64,000 nucleotides of DNA. Source: JAHEKO01 sp965212505 (GTDB lineage: Bacteria > Acidobacteriota > Thermoanaerobaculia > Multivoradales > JAHEKO01). The notes under the pieces were generated by a model that saw only the letters and a program-made list of their open reading frames with translations, had not been told where the DNA came from and searched no databases. The stretch covers positions 3,100,001-3,164,000 of the forward strand of contig OZ243123.1 of assembly GCA_965212505.1 (NCBI GenBank), given 5' to 3'. A program made the translations under genes and the position numbers. Positions 15,787 through 24,316 of the stretch are shown piece after piece; positions within the stretch are counted from its first letter, which is position 1, and each line of letters begins with the position of its first letter.

Positions 15787-16581
15787 CTAGTGACTCTTGA
15801 TCTCTTGCCGGAAGTCCCCGGCTTCGATCTCGATCATACGCGTCATCTGGTGGAGCCGGCTGACCAGGCTCGCCGGAAGGCGCCCCGCCATCGTCGCGCG
15901 TTCCCGTTTTGGAGCCGGGGGACCGTCGTGAGCTTGTGGCCGCTCCTCCCGGTCCGCCGTCAGGCGGAGGTTCGTCGTCACCAGGGTCGGCGACCGCGAC
16001 GAGTAGCGCTCGTTCAGAATGAGGTAGAGCGTCTCGTTCACCCAGTCTGTCGACTTCTGGGCGCCGAGATCGTCGAGCACTAGCACCTCTGCCTCCAGAA
16101 TCGGATCGAGCACGTCGCGCTTGGCGCGCGGCGAACCGGGCTCGAAGGTGCTCTGGAGACGATGAATGAGAGCCGTGCAGTCGGCAAACATGGCACGCAC
16201 GCGATAGCGCTCGATCAGATGGGAGACGACCGCAACCGCCAAGTGGGTCTTGCCGACACCGGTCGGGCCGCTCAAGAGCAATCCGAGTTCGGTGAAGCGC
16301 CCGTCTTCGGTGACGAACTCTTCGACATAACGTTCCGCTCGGGCCTTCGCGGCCAGGAGCTGGTGACCCTGTCCCTGGTCGGGGTTGCTGGTGACGAAGG
16401 AGCGGAAAGAGCAGCCCCGGTAGCGCTCCGGAATACCCGCCATCGCCAGAAGCCGGGGAACGACGCTCTCCGCCTGGCAGGGACATGCGACGGCTGTGCC
16501 GGGGCCACCGTCTTCCTGGAGAAGCCAACCGCGCCCTTCGCAGCGCTCACAAACGGCTTCGGCAACGAGCTGCTGCGTCAC
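15787..16581 (-). CDS. DnaC/IstB-like AAA+ ATPase with N-terminal zinc motif
   Basis: A 264-residue ATPase similar to helicase loaders. Residues 11-35 hold a C-x2-C ... C-x-C set (C11, C14, C33, C35), probably a zinc site. The P-loop GPTGVGKT has its Lys at 111, Walker B is VLVLDDLG near residue 165, and LVTTNLRL matches sensor 1. DnaC/DnaI-like proteins place DnaB on single-stranded DNA; IstB, the transposition helper, shares the fold but no transposase neighbours it, so a chromosomal loader is favoured. The gene starts 48 bases below the hspR stop and ends eight bases above the SpoIID start. Confidence 0.85.
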   Translation of the reverse strand: MTQQLVAEAVCERCEGRGWLLQEDGGPGTAVACPCQAESVVPRLLAMAGIPERYRGCSFRSFVTSNPDQGQGHQLLAAKARAERYVEEFVTEDGRFTELGLLLSGPTGVGKTHLAVAVVSHLIERYRVRAMFADCTALIHRLQSTFEPGSPRAKRDVLDPILEAEVLVLDDLGAQKSTDWVNETLYLILNERYSSRSPTLVTTNLRLTADREERPQAHDGPPAPKRERATMAGRLPASLVSRLHQMTRMIEIEAGDFRQEIKSH

Positions 16582-16629
16582 ACCGAGATCGTAGCACGCG
16601 CCCCGGCCGCGCCAGCGGCCGTCAGGGCA

Positions 16630-17025
16630 CTATTCGGAGCGAGCCAGCGGCCCGCTTTGCAGAGGCACCAGAGCGTGTCGGCGCTTGATTCCCGCTCGTC
16701 GATCGAGGGTCTCGCGACGAACGTGGTCGAGCAGGCGATCCACCTCGAGCTGCATCGTCTCCATCTGCTCGCGCATGTTGAGAATCACCTCGACACCGGC
16801 GAGGTTCACGCCCAGGTCGCGGGTGAGCGTCAGGATGGTCTCCAGCCTCCGGAGCGTCTCCTCGTCGTACAGGCGTGTGTTGCCGGCGCTGCGCACTGGA
16901 GAGATCAGCCCTTCGCGCTCATACATGCGCAGCGTCTGTGGGTGGATCTCGAAACGCTCGGCCACCACGCTGATCATCACGTACCGCCGCTTCGAATCGC
17001 GGAGTCCCTTGCGTCGCGCTGCCAT
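16630..17025 (-). CDS. hspR: Heat-shock repressor HspR (MerR family)
   Basis: A 131-residue MerR-type protein. The winged helix-turn-helix is YVMISVVAERFEIHPQTLRM and YEREGLISPVRSAGNTRLYD, followed by a coiled-coil dimer helix. HspR represses dnaK-type chaperone operons in actinobacteria, deltaproteobacteria and others, with DnaK as co-repressor, and it is often encoded next to dnaK, as here (70 bases below the dnaK stop, same strand). The C-terminal 25 residues are basic. I looked for the classic HAIR element (CTTGAGT-N7-ACTCAAG) upstream of dnaK and did not find it, so the site used is unknown. Confidence 0.85.
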   Translation of the reverse strand: MAARRKGLRDSKRRYVMISVVAERFEIHPQTLRMYEREGLISPVRSAGNTRLYDEETLRRLETILTLTRDLGVNLAGVEVILNMREQMETMQLEVDRLLDHVRRETLDRRAGIKRRHALVPLQSGPLARSE

Positions 17026-17095
17026 GGTTCGAATCCCCTTTGGATGCTACCGCGGGAGGGGCGGCTCTCCGCCCACTCCCGCGGCCTCACCGTCG

Positions 17096-19000
17096 TCAGC
17101 TTGCCTTGTCTTCGACGTCGACGTACTCGGCGTCGATGACCTCACCGTCCTCGCTGTCGCCATCGGACGGTGCGGACTCACCCGCCGCGGCGTCGGCCGG
17201 GTCGGCCTGCTGATACATCGCCTCCGCCAGCTTGTGAGACGCCTGCGTGAGCGTCTGGACCGCCGCCTCGAGCTCGGAGAGCTCCTCGGACTCGAGCGCC
17301 TTGCGCGACTCTTCGAGCACGCTCTCGAGCGTGCCGACCTCTTCGGCACCGAGCTTCTCCTTGTGCTCCTCGAGGGTCTTCTCGGTGGTGTAGATCAGCT
17401 GGTCGAGCTGGTTCTTCGCCTCGACCTTCTTGCGACGCTCCTTGTCATCGTCCGAGTTCGCCTCGGCGTCGGTGACCATTCGCTCGATCTCGGACTCGTT
17501 GAGTCCGCCGGAGCCGCTGATCGTGATCTTCTGCTCCTTGCCGGTCCCGAGGTCCTTCGCCGACACGTTGAGAATGCCGTTGGCGTCGATGTCGAAGGCG
17601 ACCTCGATCTGAGGCACTCCGCGCGGCGCCGGCGGGATGCCGACCAGATGGAAACGACCCAGCGTCCGGTTGTCCTTGGCCATCTCGCGCTCGCCTTGGA
17701 GCGCGTGGACCTCGACCGACGTCTGGCTGTCGGCCGCAGTCGAGAAGATCTCACTCTTGCGGCTCGGGATGGTGGTGTTCCGCTCGATCAGCGTCGTGTA
17801 GACGCCGCCGAGAGTCTCGATACCGAGCGACAGCGGGGTCACGTCGAGGAGCAGAACGTCCTTGACGTCGCCACCCAGGACACCGCCCTGAACCGCCGCG
17901 CCGATGGCGACCACCTCATCGGGGTTGACGCCCCGGTGAGGCTCCTTGCCGAAGAGCTCCTTGACCAGAGCCTGAATGGCCGGCATTCGAGTCTGGCCAC
18001 CCACTAGGACAACCTCGTCGATCTCGCTGGCCTGGACGCTCGCGTCCTGGAGCGCCTGTTTGCAGGGCGCAATCGCCTTGCGGATGATCGCATCGACCAT
18101 CTGCTCGAGCTTCGAGCGCGAGAGCTTGACGTTCAGGTGCTTGGGACCGCTCGAGTCGGCGGTGATGAACGGCAGGTTGATCTCGGTCTCCTGTGCCGAG
18201 GAGAGCTCGATCTTCGCCTTCTCGGCCGCCTCACGTAGCCGCTGAACGGCCATCGGGTCGGCACCGAGGTCGATGCCCTGGTCCTTCTTGAACTCCTCGA
18301 GCAGCCAGTCGATGATCCGCTGATCGATATTGTCGCCACCGAGGTGGGTGTCGCCGTTGGTCGCCTTGACTTCGACGACGCCGTCGCCAACCTCGAGAAT
18401 CGAGATGTCGAAGGTACCGCCTCCGAAGTCGAACACGGCGATCAGCTCATCGGCCTTCTTGTCGAGACCGTAGGCGAGCGCGGCTGCCGTCGGCTCGTTG
18501 ACGAGTCGCTCCACCTCGAGGCCGGCAATCTTGCCCGCGTCCTTGGTGGCCTGACGCTGCGCGTCGTTGAAGTAGGCCGGCACGGTGATGACCGCCTTCT
18601 CGACCTTGGTGCCGAGGTAGTCCTCGGCGGCCTGGCGAAGCTTCTGGAGCACCATCGCCGAGATCTCTTCGGGCGAATACTTCTTGCCCTCGACGACCAC
18701 CCGTACGCCCCCTTCGTCGCTCGTGCCGACCTCGTAGGGGACCATCTTCATCTCCTCGTTCACTTCGTCGAAGCGACGCCCCATGAAGCGCTTGATCGAG
18801 TAGACGGTATTTGCGGGATTGGTCACCGCCTGACGCTTGGCCACCTGGCCGACGAGACGCTCGCCGCTCTTGGCAAACGCAACGACGGATGGGGTCGTCC
18901 GATTGCCTTCGGCATTCGGGATGACCTTGGCCTCGCTGCCCTCCATGACCGAGACGACGCTGTTCGTCGTGCCCAAGTCGATTCCTATGATTTTGCTCAC
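17096..19000 (-). CDS. dnaK: Molecular chaperone DnaK
   Basis: A 634-residue Hsp70 of normal length. The nucleotide-binding domain starts IGIDLGTTNSVVSVMEGSEA and contains AVITVPAYFNDAQRQATKDA, FDFGGGTFDISILEVGDG and VVLVGGQTRMPAIQALV; the substrate-binding domain and lid follow, ending in the usual acidic tail (SEDGEVIDAEYVDVEDK). Start is a GTG at 19000, with AGGAGG eight bases upstream. DnaK folds and disaggregates proteins with DnaJ and GrpE, which are not in the window. The neighbour hspR is its likely repressor. Function is not in doubt. Confidence 0.98.
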   Translation of the reverse strand: MSKIIGIDLGTTNSVVSVMEGSEAKVIPNAEGNRTTPSVVAFAKSGERLVGQVAKRQAVTNPANTVYSIKRFMGRRFDEVNEEMKMVPYEVGTSDEGGVRVVVEGKKYSPEEISAMVLQKLRQAAEDYLGTKVEKAVITVPAYFNDAQRQATKDAGKIAGLEVERLVNEPTAAALAYGLDKKADELIAVFDFGGGTFDISILEVGDGVVEVKATNGDTHLGGDNIDQRIIDWLLEEFKKDQGIDLGADPMAVQRLREAAEKAKIELSSAQETEINLPFITADSSGPKHLNVKLSRSKLEQMVDAIIRKAIAPCKQALQDASVQASEIDEVVLVGGQTRMPAIQALVKELFGKEPHRGVNPDEVVAIGAAVQGGVLGGDVKDVLLLDVTPLSLGIETLGGVYTTLIERNTTIPSRKSEIFSTAADSQTSVEVHALQGEREMAKDNRTLGRFHLVGIPPAPRGVPQIEVAFDIDANGILNVSAKDLGTGKEQKITISGSGGLNESEIERMVTDAEANSDDDKERRKKVEAKNQLDQLIYTTEKTLEEHKEKLGAEEVGTLESVLEESRKALESEELSELEAAVQTLTQASHKLAEAMYQQADPADAAAGESAPSDGDSEDGEVIDAEYVDVEDKAS

Positions 19001-19037
19001 TGTTGAGTCCTCCTGTGTGTCTAGCTATCCAGCCGCG

Positions 19038-19067
19038 ATCGTACAAACCTAAGCGTGTCACTGTCAA
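19038..19067 (-). promoter_or_regulatory. Probable sigma-70 promoter of dnaK-hspR
   Basis: On the minus strand, TTGACA (19062-19067) and TACGAT (19038-19043) are separated by 18 bases, which fits a vegetative promoter; transcription would begin near 19031, about 30 bases before the dnaK GTG. A direct repeat with unit GTGTTA-[GATCAG / CAGATC] (plus-strand AACAC units near 19076-19080 and 19088-19092) lies just upstream of the -35 box. It is not the HAIR palindrome. It could be a regulator or UP-type element. Confidence 0.55.
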
Positions 19068-19154
19068 TGATCTGTAACACCTGATCTAACACTGAGACGC
19101 TCACATATATTCCGGCAAGGCTCCCCCCTCCAGGCAGCACGCCAGCTGCTGCGC

Positions 19155-20456
19155 TCAGTCGAGCAGAACGAGGAGTGGGCCGCGACTCGATTGCGGAGGT
19201 TCGAGCTCGGGATCGAGAAGGAAGTTGCCGCGGATCGCGGCCTGCAGAAGCGCGCCCCGCTCCACGTCCTCGATCGCCGAAGAGCGCACCAGGTAGCTCG
19301 AGTCGCTCGCCGAGTAGTCGAGAAAGGCGCCGGCACCATCGGTCAGAACCGACTCCTCGACCAGGCCGGTGGCCTGTAACTCGGAGAGCTTCTCGGCGAA
19401 CCTGCCGTGCAGCAGGAAGTGAACCTCGTTGGCACGCCGTAGCACCGCGAGATCCGCACTGGTGCGCTCGCGCTCGAGGTTCTCGAGCAGCCCCTCCTGC
19501 CAAGGGAACGGAAGGAGAGTCCGGCTCGGCGAAGCGAAGAAGCCGCTCAGTACGGCGCCCAGAAAGGCGAGAGCCAGGAGGCGAGCCGGCCACGTCTGAG
19601 GTTCGCCCTGCACGAGAGGGAGCGGCTTCAACAGGCGCCGCCAGAGCGACTCGCGCTTCGGCTGCGGCGCCTCCTCCACCTCGTCCAGCACCGCCTTCTT
19701 GGGCTTCTTGGGCTTCTTCCGGGCACGGCGACCGGCCGTCTCGACCAAGCCGGCCTGTTCCCAGCGGTGCAGGAGATAAGCCACTCGATATTCGGGCAGC
19801 CCGCTCGTTTCGGCGAGTTCCGCGAGCGACAGCTTGCCTGTGATCGCCTTGTAGGCATCGAAGGCGCTCTCGTCGAGCTCGTCGAAGCCGCCGGCGGCCC
19901 CGGCCTCCGCCGACCCGGAACCTCCCTGGCTCCTGCGGTAGACCGTGTCGTCGGTCGGCGCCCCACCGGGCAGGAGATCCCGATCGAATTCACGCCCTAC
20001 ACGAATGAGTAGCTCGGCCGGCGCGATCGGCTCGACGCCGTCCTCGTACGAGACCTCCTCCCCGCGGTAGAACTTGAACTCCCCTTCGGTCCACTCGAGC
20101 GCGCGTCGACAGAGGGTGTAGGTGTGAGTGCGCACGGCGGCCAGCAGCTGCGAGCGATCCACGAAGCCCCGCTCGACCAGGAGCTCGACCACCTGGCCAC
20201 CACCGCTCTGGTACTCCGAGGCGAGCTGGGCGAACTCCTCTGGAGAGCAGTAGCCCTCCTCCGCCAGCACCTGCCCGAGGCCGTCTTCCATCGTCTGGTT
20301 GAGGGCGTCCGCGGAGACGACGCCCCCCTCGAGAAAGGCGAAGGCGATGATGTCGTTCTTGCCTTGAATCGTGAGGATTCCGGTGCCTCGCTCCTCAGCG
20401 AGGTCGAGCAGCGCCTGCGGAAGCTCCTCCCGATCGATGCCCCCCTCAAACTTCAC
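19155..20456 (-). CDS. DUF4388 (PATAN-type) protein with C-terminal membrane segment
   Basis: A 433-residue protein. The GTG at 20456 overlaps the upstream stop (GTGA), which fixes the start; the longer frame runs into the neighbour. Residues about 1-160 match DUF4388/PATAN domains: LPQALLDLAEERGTGILTIQG, FLEGGVVSADALNQ, GQVLAEEGYCSPEEF, RRALEWTEGEFKFYRGEE. A helix-turn-helix-like segment (GKLSLAELAETSGLPEYRVAY, about residue 235) follows, then a very basic linker (ARKKPKKPKKAV) and a membrane helix at LLALAFLGAVLSGFF (about 310-325). The C-terminal 100 residues are probably periplasmic. DUF4388 proteins are signalling adaptors; a specific partner cannot be named. It is co-transcribed with the TPR gene upstream. 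Confidence 0.82.
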   Translation of the reverse strand: MKFEGGIDREELPQALLDLAEERGTGILTIQGKNDIIAFAFLEGGVVSADALNQTMEDGLGQVLAEEGYCSPEEFAQLASEYQSGGGQVVELLVERGFVDRSQLLAAVRTHTYTLCRRALEWTEGEFKFYRGEEVSYEDGVEPIAPAELLIRVGREFDRDLLPGGAPTDDTVYRRSQGGSGSAEAGAAGGFDELDESAFDAYKAITGKLSLAELAETSGLPEYRVAYLLHRWEQAGLVETAGRRARKKPKKPKKAVLDEVEEAPQPKRESLWRRLLKPLPLVQGEPQTWPARLLALAFLGAVLSGFFASPSRTLLPFPWQEGLLENLERERTSADLAVLRRANEVHFLLHGRFAEKLSELQATGLVEESVLTDGAGAFLDYSASDSSYLVRSSAIEDVERGALLQAAIRGNFLLDPELEPPQSSRGPLLVLLD

Positions 20457-22222
20457 GACCGATCCTGCCCATCTCGCCAGAAGCGAAGGAGGAAGACCAG
20501 CGTCAGTCCGACCCCGGCAATGCCCAGCGGGAGCCCCGCCGCCGGGCCGGCGAGCCAGGGCACGCTGTAGCCGAGCCTTTCCAGTCCGACGAGCGTTCCG
20601 AACACCATCAGCAGCACAAGAGCGCCCAGGGCGCGCGCCACCTGCCCCACCTCCGCCTCGGGCGCCCCGACGAGAAGCGCCCTCCGCACACGGTCGAGCC
20701 GCGACTTGCTCCAGACGCCGGTCGACTTGGCCAGAGGTCCTCGCCGCGCCAAGAAGCGCACGGCGATCGCAATCGCGATGAAGACGCCGACCAGCGGTAG
20801 CGAGAGGCTCCGGCGCCAGAGCGCAAACCAGCTGAGGCGCTCCTCCTCGACTCGCCACTGGGAGAGGAGCTGCGCGCGCACCTCCTCCACCCGATCGAGG
20901 CCGCCGTCGAGCGGTACGACGCGCTCCACCTGCCCGAGTTGCAACCAGGCGCTCACCGACTCGCTGTCGATCTCGCGCGCTTGCCGCAGGCTCTCCTCCG
21001 AATCGCCGAACTTGTACAACTCCGAGGAGGTTTGCGACAGATTGAAGTGCACCTCGGCCTTCCCCGAATCGCTGGCAGCCGCCTGGCGGAAGTAGTCGCC
21101 CGCCTGATCGAAATCCGAGACCTCGAAGTAGTAGATGCCCAGATCGTTGAGCGCGGCGGCGTTGTCGGCCTCACGACTGAGGACCTCGCGATAGAGAGCG
21201 CGCGCCGGCGCCATCTGACCGAGCTTCCGATGGATGTCGGCCCGGAAGTGGTCGAGTGCCGTGCTGTCGGGGAGAAGCGCGTCGAGCAGCACCAGGTGAT
21301 GGAACAGGTCTCCCTCGAGCTCGCCCCGACTCGCACCCTCGATCGACTGCACCGGCGCGAAGAGTCCGAGGCCGAGACGGCGATTCTGCTCTATGAGGAG
21401 AACCGGCAGCGTGCCCAGGAAGAGCCAAACAACGATCAGCGACACTCGCTCCAGCCTGCCGCCGTACGGCCAGAAGAGCACCGACCAGTAGATCGCGATC
21501 CAGAGGAAGCCGGCGGGCAAGAGAATCGGCCACGCCAGGAGTACGAACGTCAGCAGGTGACAGGCCCAGCGCGGTACGAAGCGCGCAAAGTAGCGGAACA
21601 CGTCCAGGTAGACCTGAGCTCCACGAGAGAACATCAGCATGCCGACCAGGAGCAGGCCGCTGAGCGCCAGAGCGCTGATCAGCCAGAGGCCCGCGTTGTG
21701 CATCAGCACCGCTCGCGTCGCGGGTTCGCCCAGGCCTCGTGCGAAGCCCGCAAGGTAGCGTTCGAGCGCTCCAAGATAGCGACCTTCGAGACGAGCGACC
21801 CGTGCCGCGGCGAAGGCCGATTCCGGCCGGTGCGGATCGAGCCGCTCGGCGGCGGCCAACCCACAGTGTGCTCGCTGCATGTCGCCGGCTTCGGCAAAGT
21901 CGGCAGCGCGACGAGCGGCGGCGATCGCGAGAGACGGCACGTGGTCCATGCCGAGGAGTCGCGTGTGCGCGAGAAGGTCGTCGATGACGGCGTCGGCCGC
22001 CAAGTCCTGCGCTTCGTTGCAGGCGACAACCCAATCCAGCCAGTCGTTCTGAATGCGTGCGAGGGCGCGGCGAGCCTCGGTCCCGAGTGGGAACGGTTCG
22101 TTGGTCGGCTCGATGAGCGCCGTCTGGGCGCCCGCCGATGGCGCCAGCAGAACGGCCAGGATCAGAAAGAGAAGCGGGCCGACCCCCGCGATCTGCTTTC
22201 GACTACCCCCGTTTCCGGACAT
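20453..22222 (-). CDS. Membrane protein with TPR repeats
   Basis: A 589-residue protein starting MSGNGGSRKQIAGVGPLLFL at 22222 (the upstream frame to 22252 is not required). A signal peptide or first membrane helix is followed by an extracytoplasmic helical part, a block of four or more membrane helices (about residues 190-310, ALALSGLLLVGMLMF, LLTFVLLAWPILLPAGFLWI, VWLFLGTLPVLLI), then tetratricopeptide repeats (about 330-470, ALNDLGIYYFEVSDFDQAGD, AEVHFNLSQTSSELYKFGD), and two further helices near the C-terminus. TPR arrays bind proteins. The gene overlaps DUF1844 upstream by 20 bases and DUF4388 downstream by four, so it is a tight three-gene operon. No catalytic motif is apparent. Confidence 0.78.
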   Translation of the reverse strand: MSGNGGSRKQIAGVGPLLFLILAVLLAPSAGAQTALIEPTNEPFPLGTEARRALARIQNDWLDWVVACNEAQDLAADAVIDDLLAHTRLLGMDHVPSLAIAAARRAADFAEAGDMQRAHCGLAAAERLDPHRPESAFAAARVARLEGRYLGALERYLAGFARGLGEPATRAVLMHNAGLWLISALALSGLLLVGMLMFSRGAQVYLDVFRYFARFVPRWACHLLTFVLLAWPILLPAGFLWIAIYWSVLFWPYGGRLERVSLIVVWLFLGTLPVLLIEQNRRLGLGLFAPVQSIEGASRGELEGDLFHHLVLLDALLPDSTALDHFRADIHRKLGQMAPARALYREVLSREADNAAALNDLGIYYFEVSDFDQAGDYFRQAAASDSGKAEVHFNLSQTSSELYKFGDSEESLRQAREIDSESVSAWLQLGQVERVVPLDGGLDRVEEVRAQLLSQWRVEEERLSWFALWRRSLSLPLVGVFIAIAIAVRFLARRGPLAKSTGVWSKSRLDRVRRALLVGAPEAEVGQVARALGALVLLMVFGTLVGLERLGYSVPWLAGPAAGLPLGIAGVGLTLVFLLRFWRDGQDRS

Positions 22223-22715
22223 AGCGCAGTCGGAGCTGGTAGAGCAGGTCATCGAGCACCGCGGCCTCCTGGGTCGTCAGGTTGCCCGCTGTTTTGGAGT
22301 GCAGGACCTCCAACAGATCGATGTAGAGCCTGGCGGCGTCCAAGTTCTCCGCCGAACTTCCATCCGGGAGTTGCGCATCACCCATGTAGAGGGCGATGGG
22401 CTCGGCGAGCACAGCGACCAGATCCATGAAGCCTGGCGTCCCCAGGGCTCCCTCGGTCTCCGGCATTTCGGGTCGCTCGGCTGCCGGCGGCTCCGGCGGC
22501 TCCGGCTCCGGTTCGACCGGAGGGGGCGGAGCGGGCTCTGCCTGGGCGGGTGGCGGCGCCGGAGGCGCCTCGTCTACCGGGGCGACCGCTTCCGACGCCT
22601 CGGATTCCAAGTGACGGAAATCCTCACGAAGCTCACCTTCGGCGGTGAACATTCGCTTGTCCACGACCTTCATCCGCCCGGACTCCCCGTTGTCCTCGCT
22701 CACACCGCATTCCAT
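22203..22715 (-). CDS. DUF1844 domain protein with proline-rich linker
   Basis: A 170-residue protein. The N-terminal segment MKVVDKRMFTAEGELRED is typical of DUF1844 proteins; the C-terminal domain, about residues 95-168 (PGFMDLVAVLAEPIALYMGD, LDAARLYIDLLEVLHSKTAG, AAVLDDLLYQLRLRYV), is the DUF1844 fold. Between them is a repetitive Pro/Glu/Ala linker (EPAPPPPVEPEPEPPEPPAA). Starts at 22703 (GTG) and 22673 (ATG) are also possible. DUF1844 occurs in Acidobacteriota, Deltaproteobacteria and Planctomycetota and has no established function. It leads the minus-strand operon with the TPR and DUF4388 genes and is divergent from mazG. Confidence 0.82.
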   Translation of the reverse strand: MECGVSEDNGESGRMKVVDKRMFTAEGELREDFRHLESEASEAVAPVDEAPPAPPPAQAEPAPPPPVEPEPEPPEPPAAERPEMPETEGALGTPGFMDLVAVLAEPIALYMGDAQLPDGSSAENLDAARLYIDLLEVLHSKTAGNLTTQEAAVLDDLLYQLRLRYVRKRG

Positions 22716-22768
22716 CGTAGCAAGGCGCCTGAGGAAAAAGAAGGGAACGGGGTAGGATCGCCGCGCCC

Positions 22769-23554
22769 ATGCCCCCCGAGAACGATCGGCTACAGCGGCT
22801 CGTCGACCTGGTCGCGCACCTACGTGGCCCCGACGGCTGTCCGTGGGATCGCGAGCAGACGCTCATCGACCTGCGCGCCTATCTGCTCGAGGAGGCCCAC
22901 GAGGCGGCCGCTGCAATCGATGCCGGCGACCCCTCAGAACTCGCTTCTGAGCTCGGCGATCTCCTATTCGAGGTCGCTTTCGTCGGACGAATCGCCGAGG
23001 AGAAAGGTTGGTTCTCCCTCGACGAGTCGGTCGACCGGGTCGAGACCAAAATGATCGAGCGCCATCCGCACGTGTTCGGAGACGATCGACTCGACAGCGC
23101 CGAGGAGGTCCATCGCTCCTGGGAGGAGCAGAAGGCGCGCGACCCGAAGCGCGCGGGCTCGCTGCTCTCCGGCGTCGCGACGTCACTTCCCTCTCTGGTC
23201 GCTGCGCTGAGAATGACGCAGAAGGCGGCGGGCGTCGGCTTCGACTGGCCCGACGCACGCGCCGTCCTCGGCAAGGTCGAGGAAGAGCTCGACGAGCTTC
23301 GCCGCGAACTCGACGCCGAGGCGAAGCCGGTCGACAAGGAGGCGGCGCAGGAAGAGCTCGGCGACCTGCTGTTCAGTGTCGCCAACCTGGCTCGTCACCT
23401 GGGCGTCGACCCCGAAGCGGCGCTCGCGGGCACAAATCTCAAGTTCCGTCGCCGCTTCGAGCATGTCGAGTCGGCGATCGGCGAGAGCGGCCGCACGCTC
23501 GACCAGTCGAATCTGGAAGAGATGGAGCGGCTCTGGAACGAGGCAAAGAGCTGA
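22769..23554 (+). CDS. mazG: Nucleoside triphosphate pyrophosphohydrolase MazG
   Basis: A 261-residue protein with two MazG domains, the normal enterobacterial length. It hydrolyses NTPs and dNTPs to the monophosphate and pyrophosphate, clearing damaged or excess nucleotides. Visible motifs are LRGPDGCPWDREQTLIDLRA, LLEEAHEAAAAIDAG, ELASELGDLLFEVAF, and in the second half VEEELDELRREL with QEELGDLLFSVANLARHLG; these carry the E-E-x-x-E and E-x-x-D Mg2+ ligands. The start ATG is 53 bases from the divergent DUF1844 start, so a shared promoter region is likely. Function is secure. Confidence 0.96.
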   Translation: MPPENDRLQRLVDLVAHLRGPDGCPWDREQTLIDLRAYLLEEAHEAAAAIDAGDPSELASELGDLLFEVAFVGRIAEEKGWFSLDESVDRVETKMIERHPHVFGDDRLDSAEEVHRSWEEQKARDPKRAGSLLSGVATSLPSLVAALRMTQKAAGVGFDWPDARAVLGKVEEELDELRRELDAEAKPVDKEAAQEELGDLLFSVANLARHLGVDPEAALAGTNLKFRRRFEHVESAIGESGRTLDQSNLEEMERLWNEAKS

Positions 23555-23556
23555 CC

Positions 23557-24243
23557 TCAGCCGAGCGACGCGATCGCTTCGGCAATGGCCGGTAGAACGG
23601 TCGCCGCGATCTTCTCGTGGCCGGCGGCGTTTGGATGGATGCCGTCCGCGAGGTTGAGCCCGCGCCGCCCGGCGACCCCCTCGAGCAAAAACGGGATCCA
23701 CACCACCTCGAGCTCGTCGGCGAGCCGTGGGAAGAGCGCCTCGAAGCTCTCCACGTAGGCGGGCCCATAGTTCGGGGGCAGGCGCATGCCCGCCAGCACC
23801 ACCACCGCCCCGACGCCCTGTGCGCGCAAGACGATCTGCCGGAGGTTGTCTTCGGTGACCGCCGGACTGAGTCCGCGCAACCCATCGTTGGCGCCCAGCG
23901 AAACGAAGAGTATGTCCGGGGTCTGCCGCAGCAACCAATCGACACGGCTGAGTCCGCCGGCGCTCGTATCGCCGCTGACGCCTGCGTTGACGACTCGTAG
24001 CGCGACACCGTCCTCGGCAAGTTGGCGCTCGATCAACGCCGGGAAGGCGGCCTCTTCGGGTAGCCCGAGACCCGCCGTCAGGCTGTCTCCGAGGAAGACG
24101 ACGCGAATCGCCGCCTCCGCCGCCTCGGTGACGGTCGGCGCCCCCGCTGCGGAGGCCGGCTGCCGGCGGTTTGCCGTGTCGTCACCGCCGGTACAGCCAA
24201 CCGACATCCAGACCACCAGTCCGACGATCGAGACTCTTCTCAT
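23557..24243 (-). CDS. tesA: Lipoprotein-like GDSL arylesterase / thioesterase I (TesA family)
   Basis: A 228-residue SGNH hydrolase. ATG 24243 opens MRRVSIVGLVVWMSVGCTGG, a signal peptide that may be lipidated at Cys17 although the -3 residue is not the usual Leu. The blocks are VFLGDSLTAGLG (nucleophile Ser), GVSGDTSAGGLSR (Gly), SLGANDGLRG (Asn) and NLADGIHPNAAGH (Asp/His). E. coli TesA has esterase, thioesterase and lysophospholipase activity. It is divergent from ybbA-ybbP homologues as in E. coli, which supports orthology. It converges on mazG with a two-base gap. Confidence 0.92.
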   Translation of the reverse strand: MRRVSIVGLVVWMSVGCTGGDDTANRRQPASAAGAPTVTEAAEAAIRVVFLGDSLTAGLGLPEEAAFPALIERQLAEDGVALRVVNAGVSGDTSAGGLSRVDWLLRQTPDILFVSLGANDGLRGLSPAVTEDNLRQIVLRAQGVGAVVVLAGMRLPPNYGPAYVESFEALFPRLADELEVVWIPFLLEGVAGRRGLNLADGIHPNAAGHEKIAATVLPAIAEAIASLG

Positions 24244-24316
24244 CTCAGCGATTCTACCGACGGAACAACCGAAGCGGCCGTCGGTAACAAGCATCCTGAG
24301 CTAGCGTAGGGTCTGT

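Noticed and set aside
17021..17045. GGTTCGAATCCCC, which looks like a tRNA T-loop
   Set aside because: The flanking bases do not pair to make a T-stem and no acceptor or anticodon arms are visible nearby; the segment is the hspR start region on the minus strand.
16685..18007. Long plus-strand frame opposite hspR and dnaK
   Set aside because: Antisense shadow; the minus-strand genes are certain.
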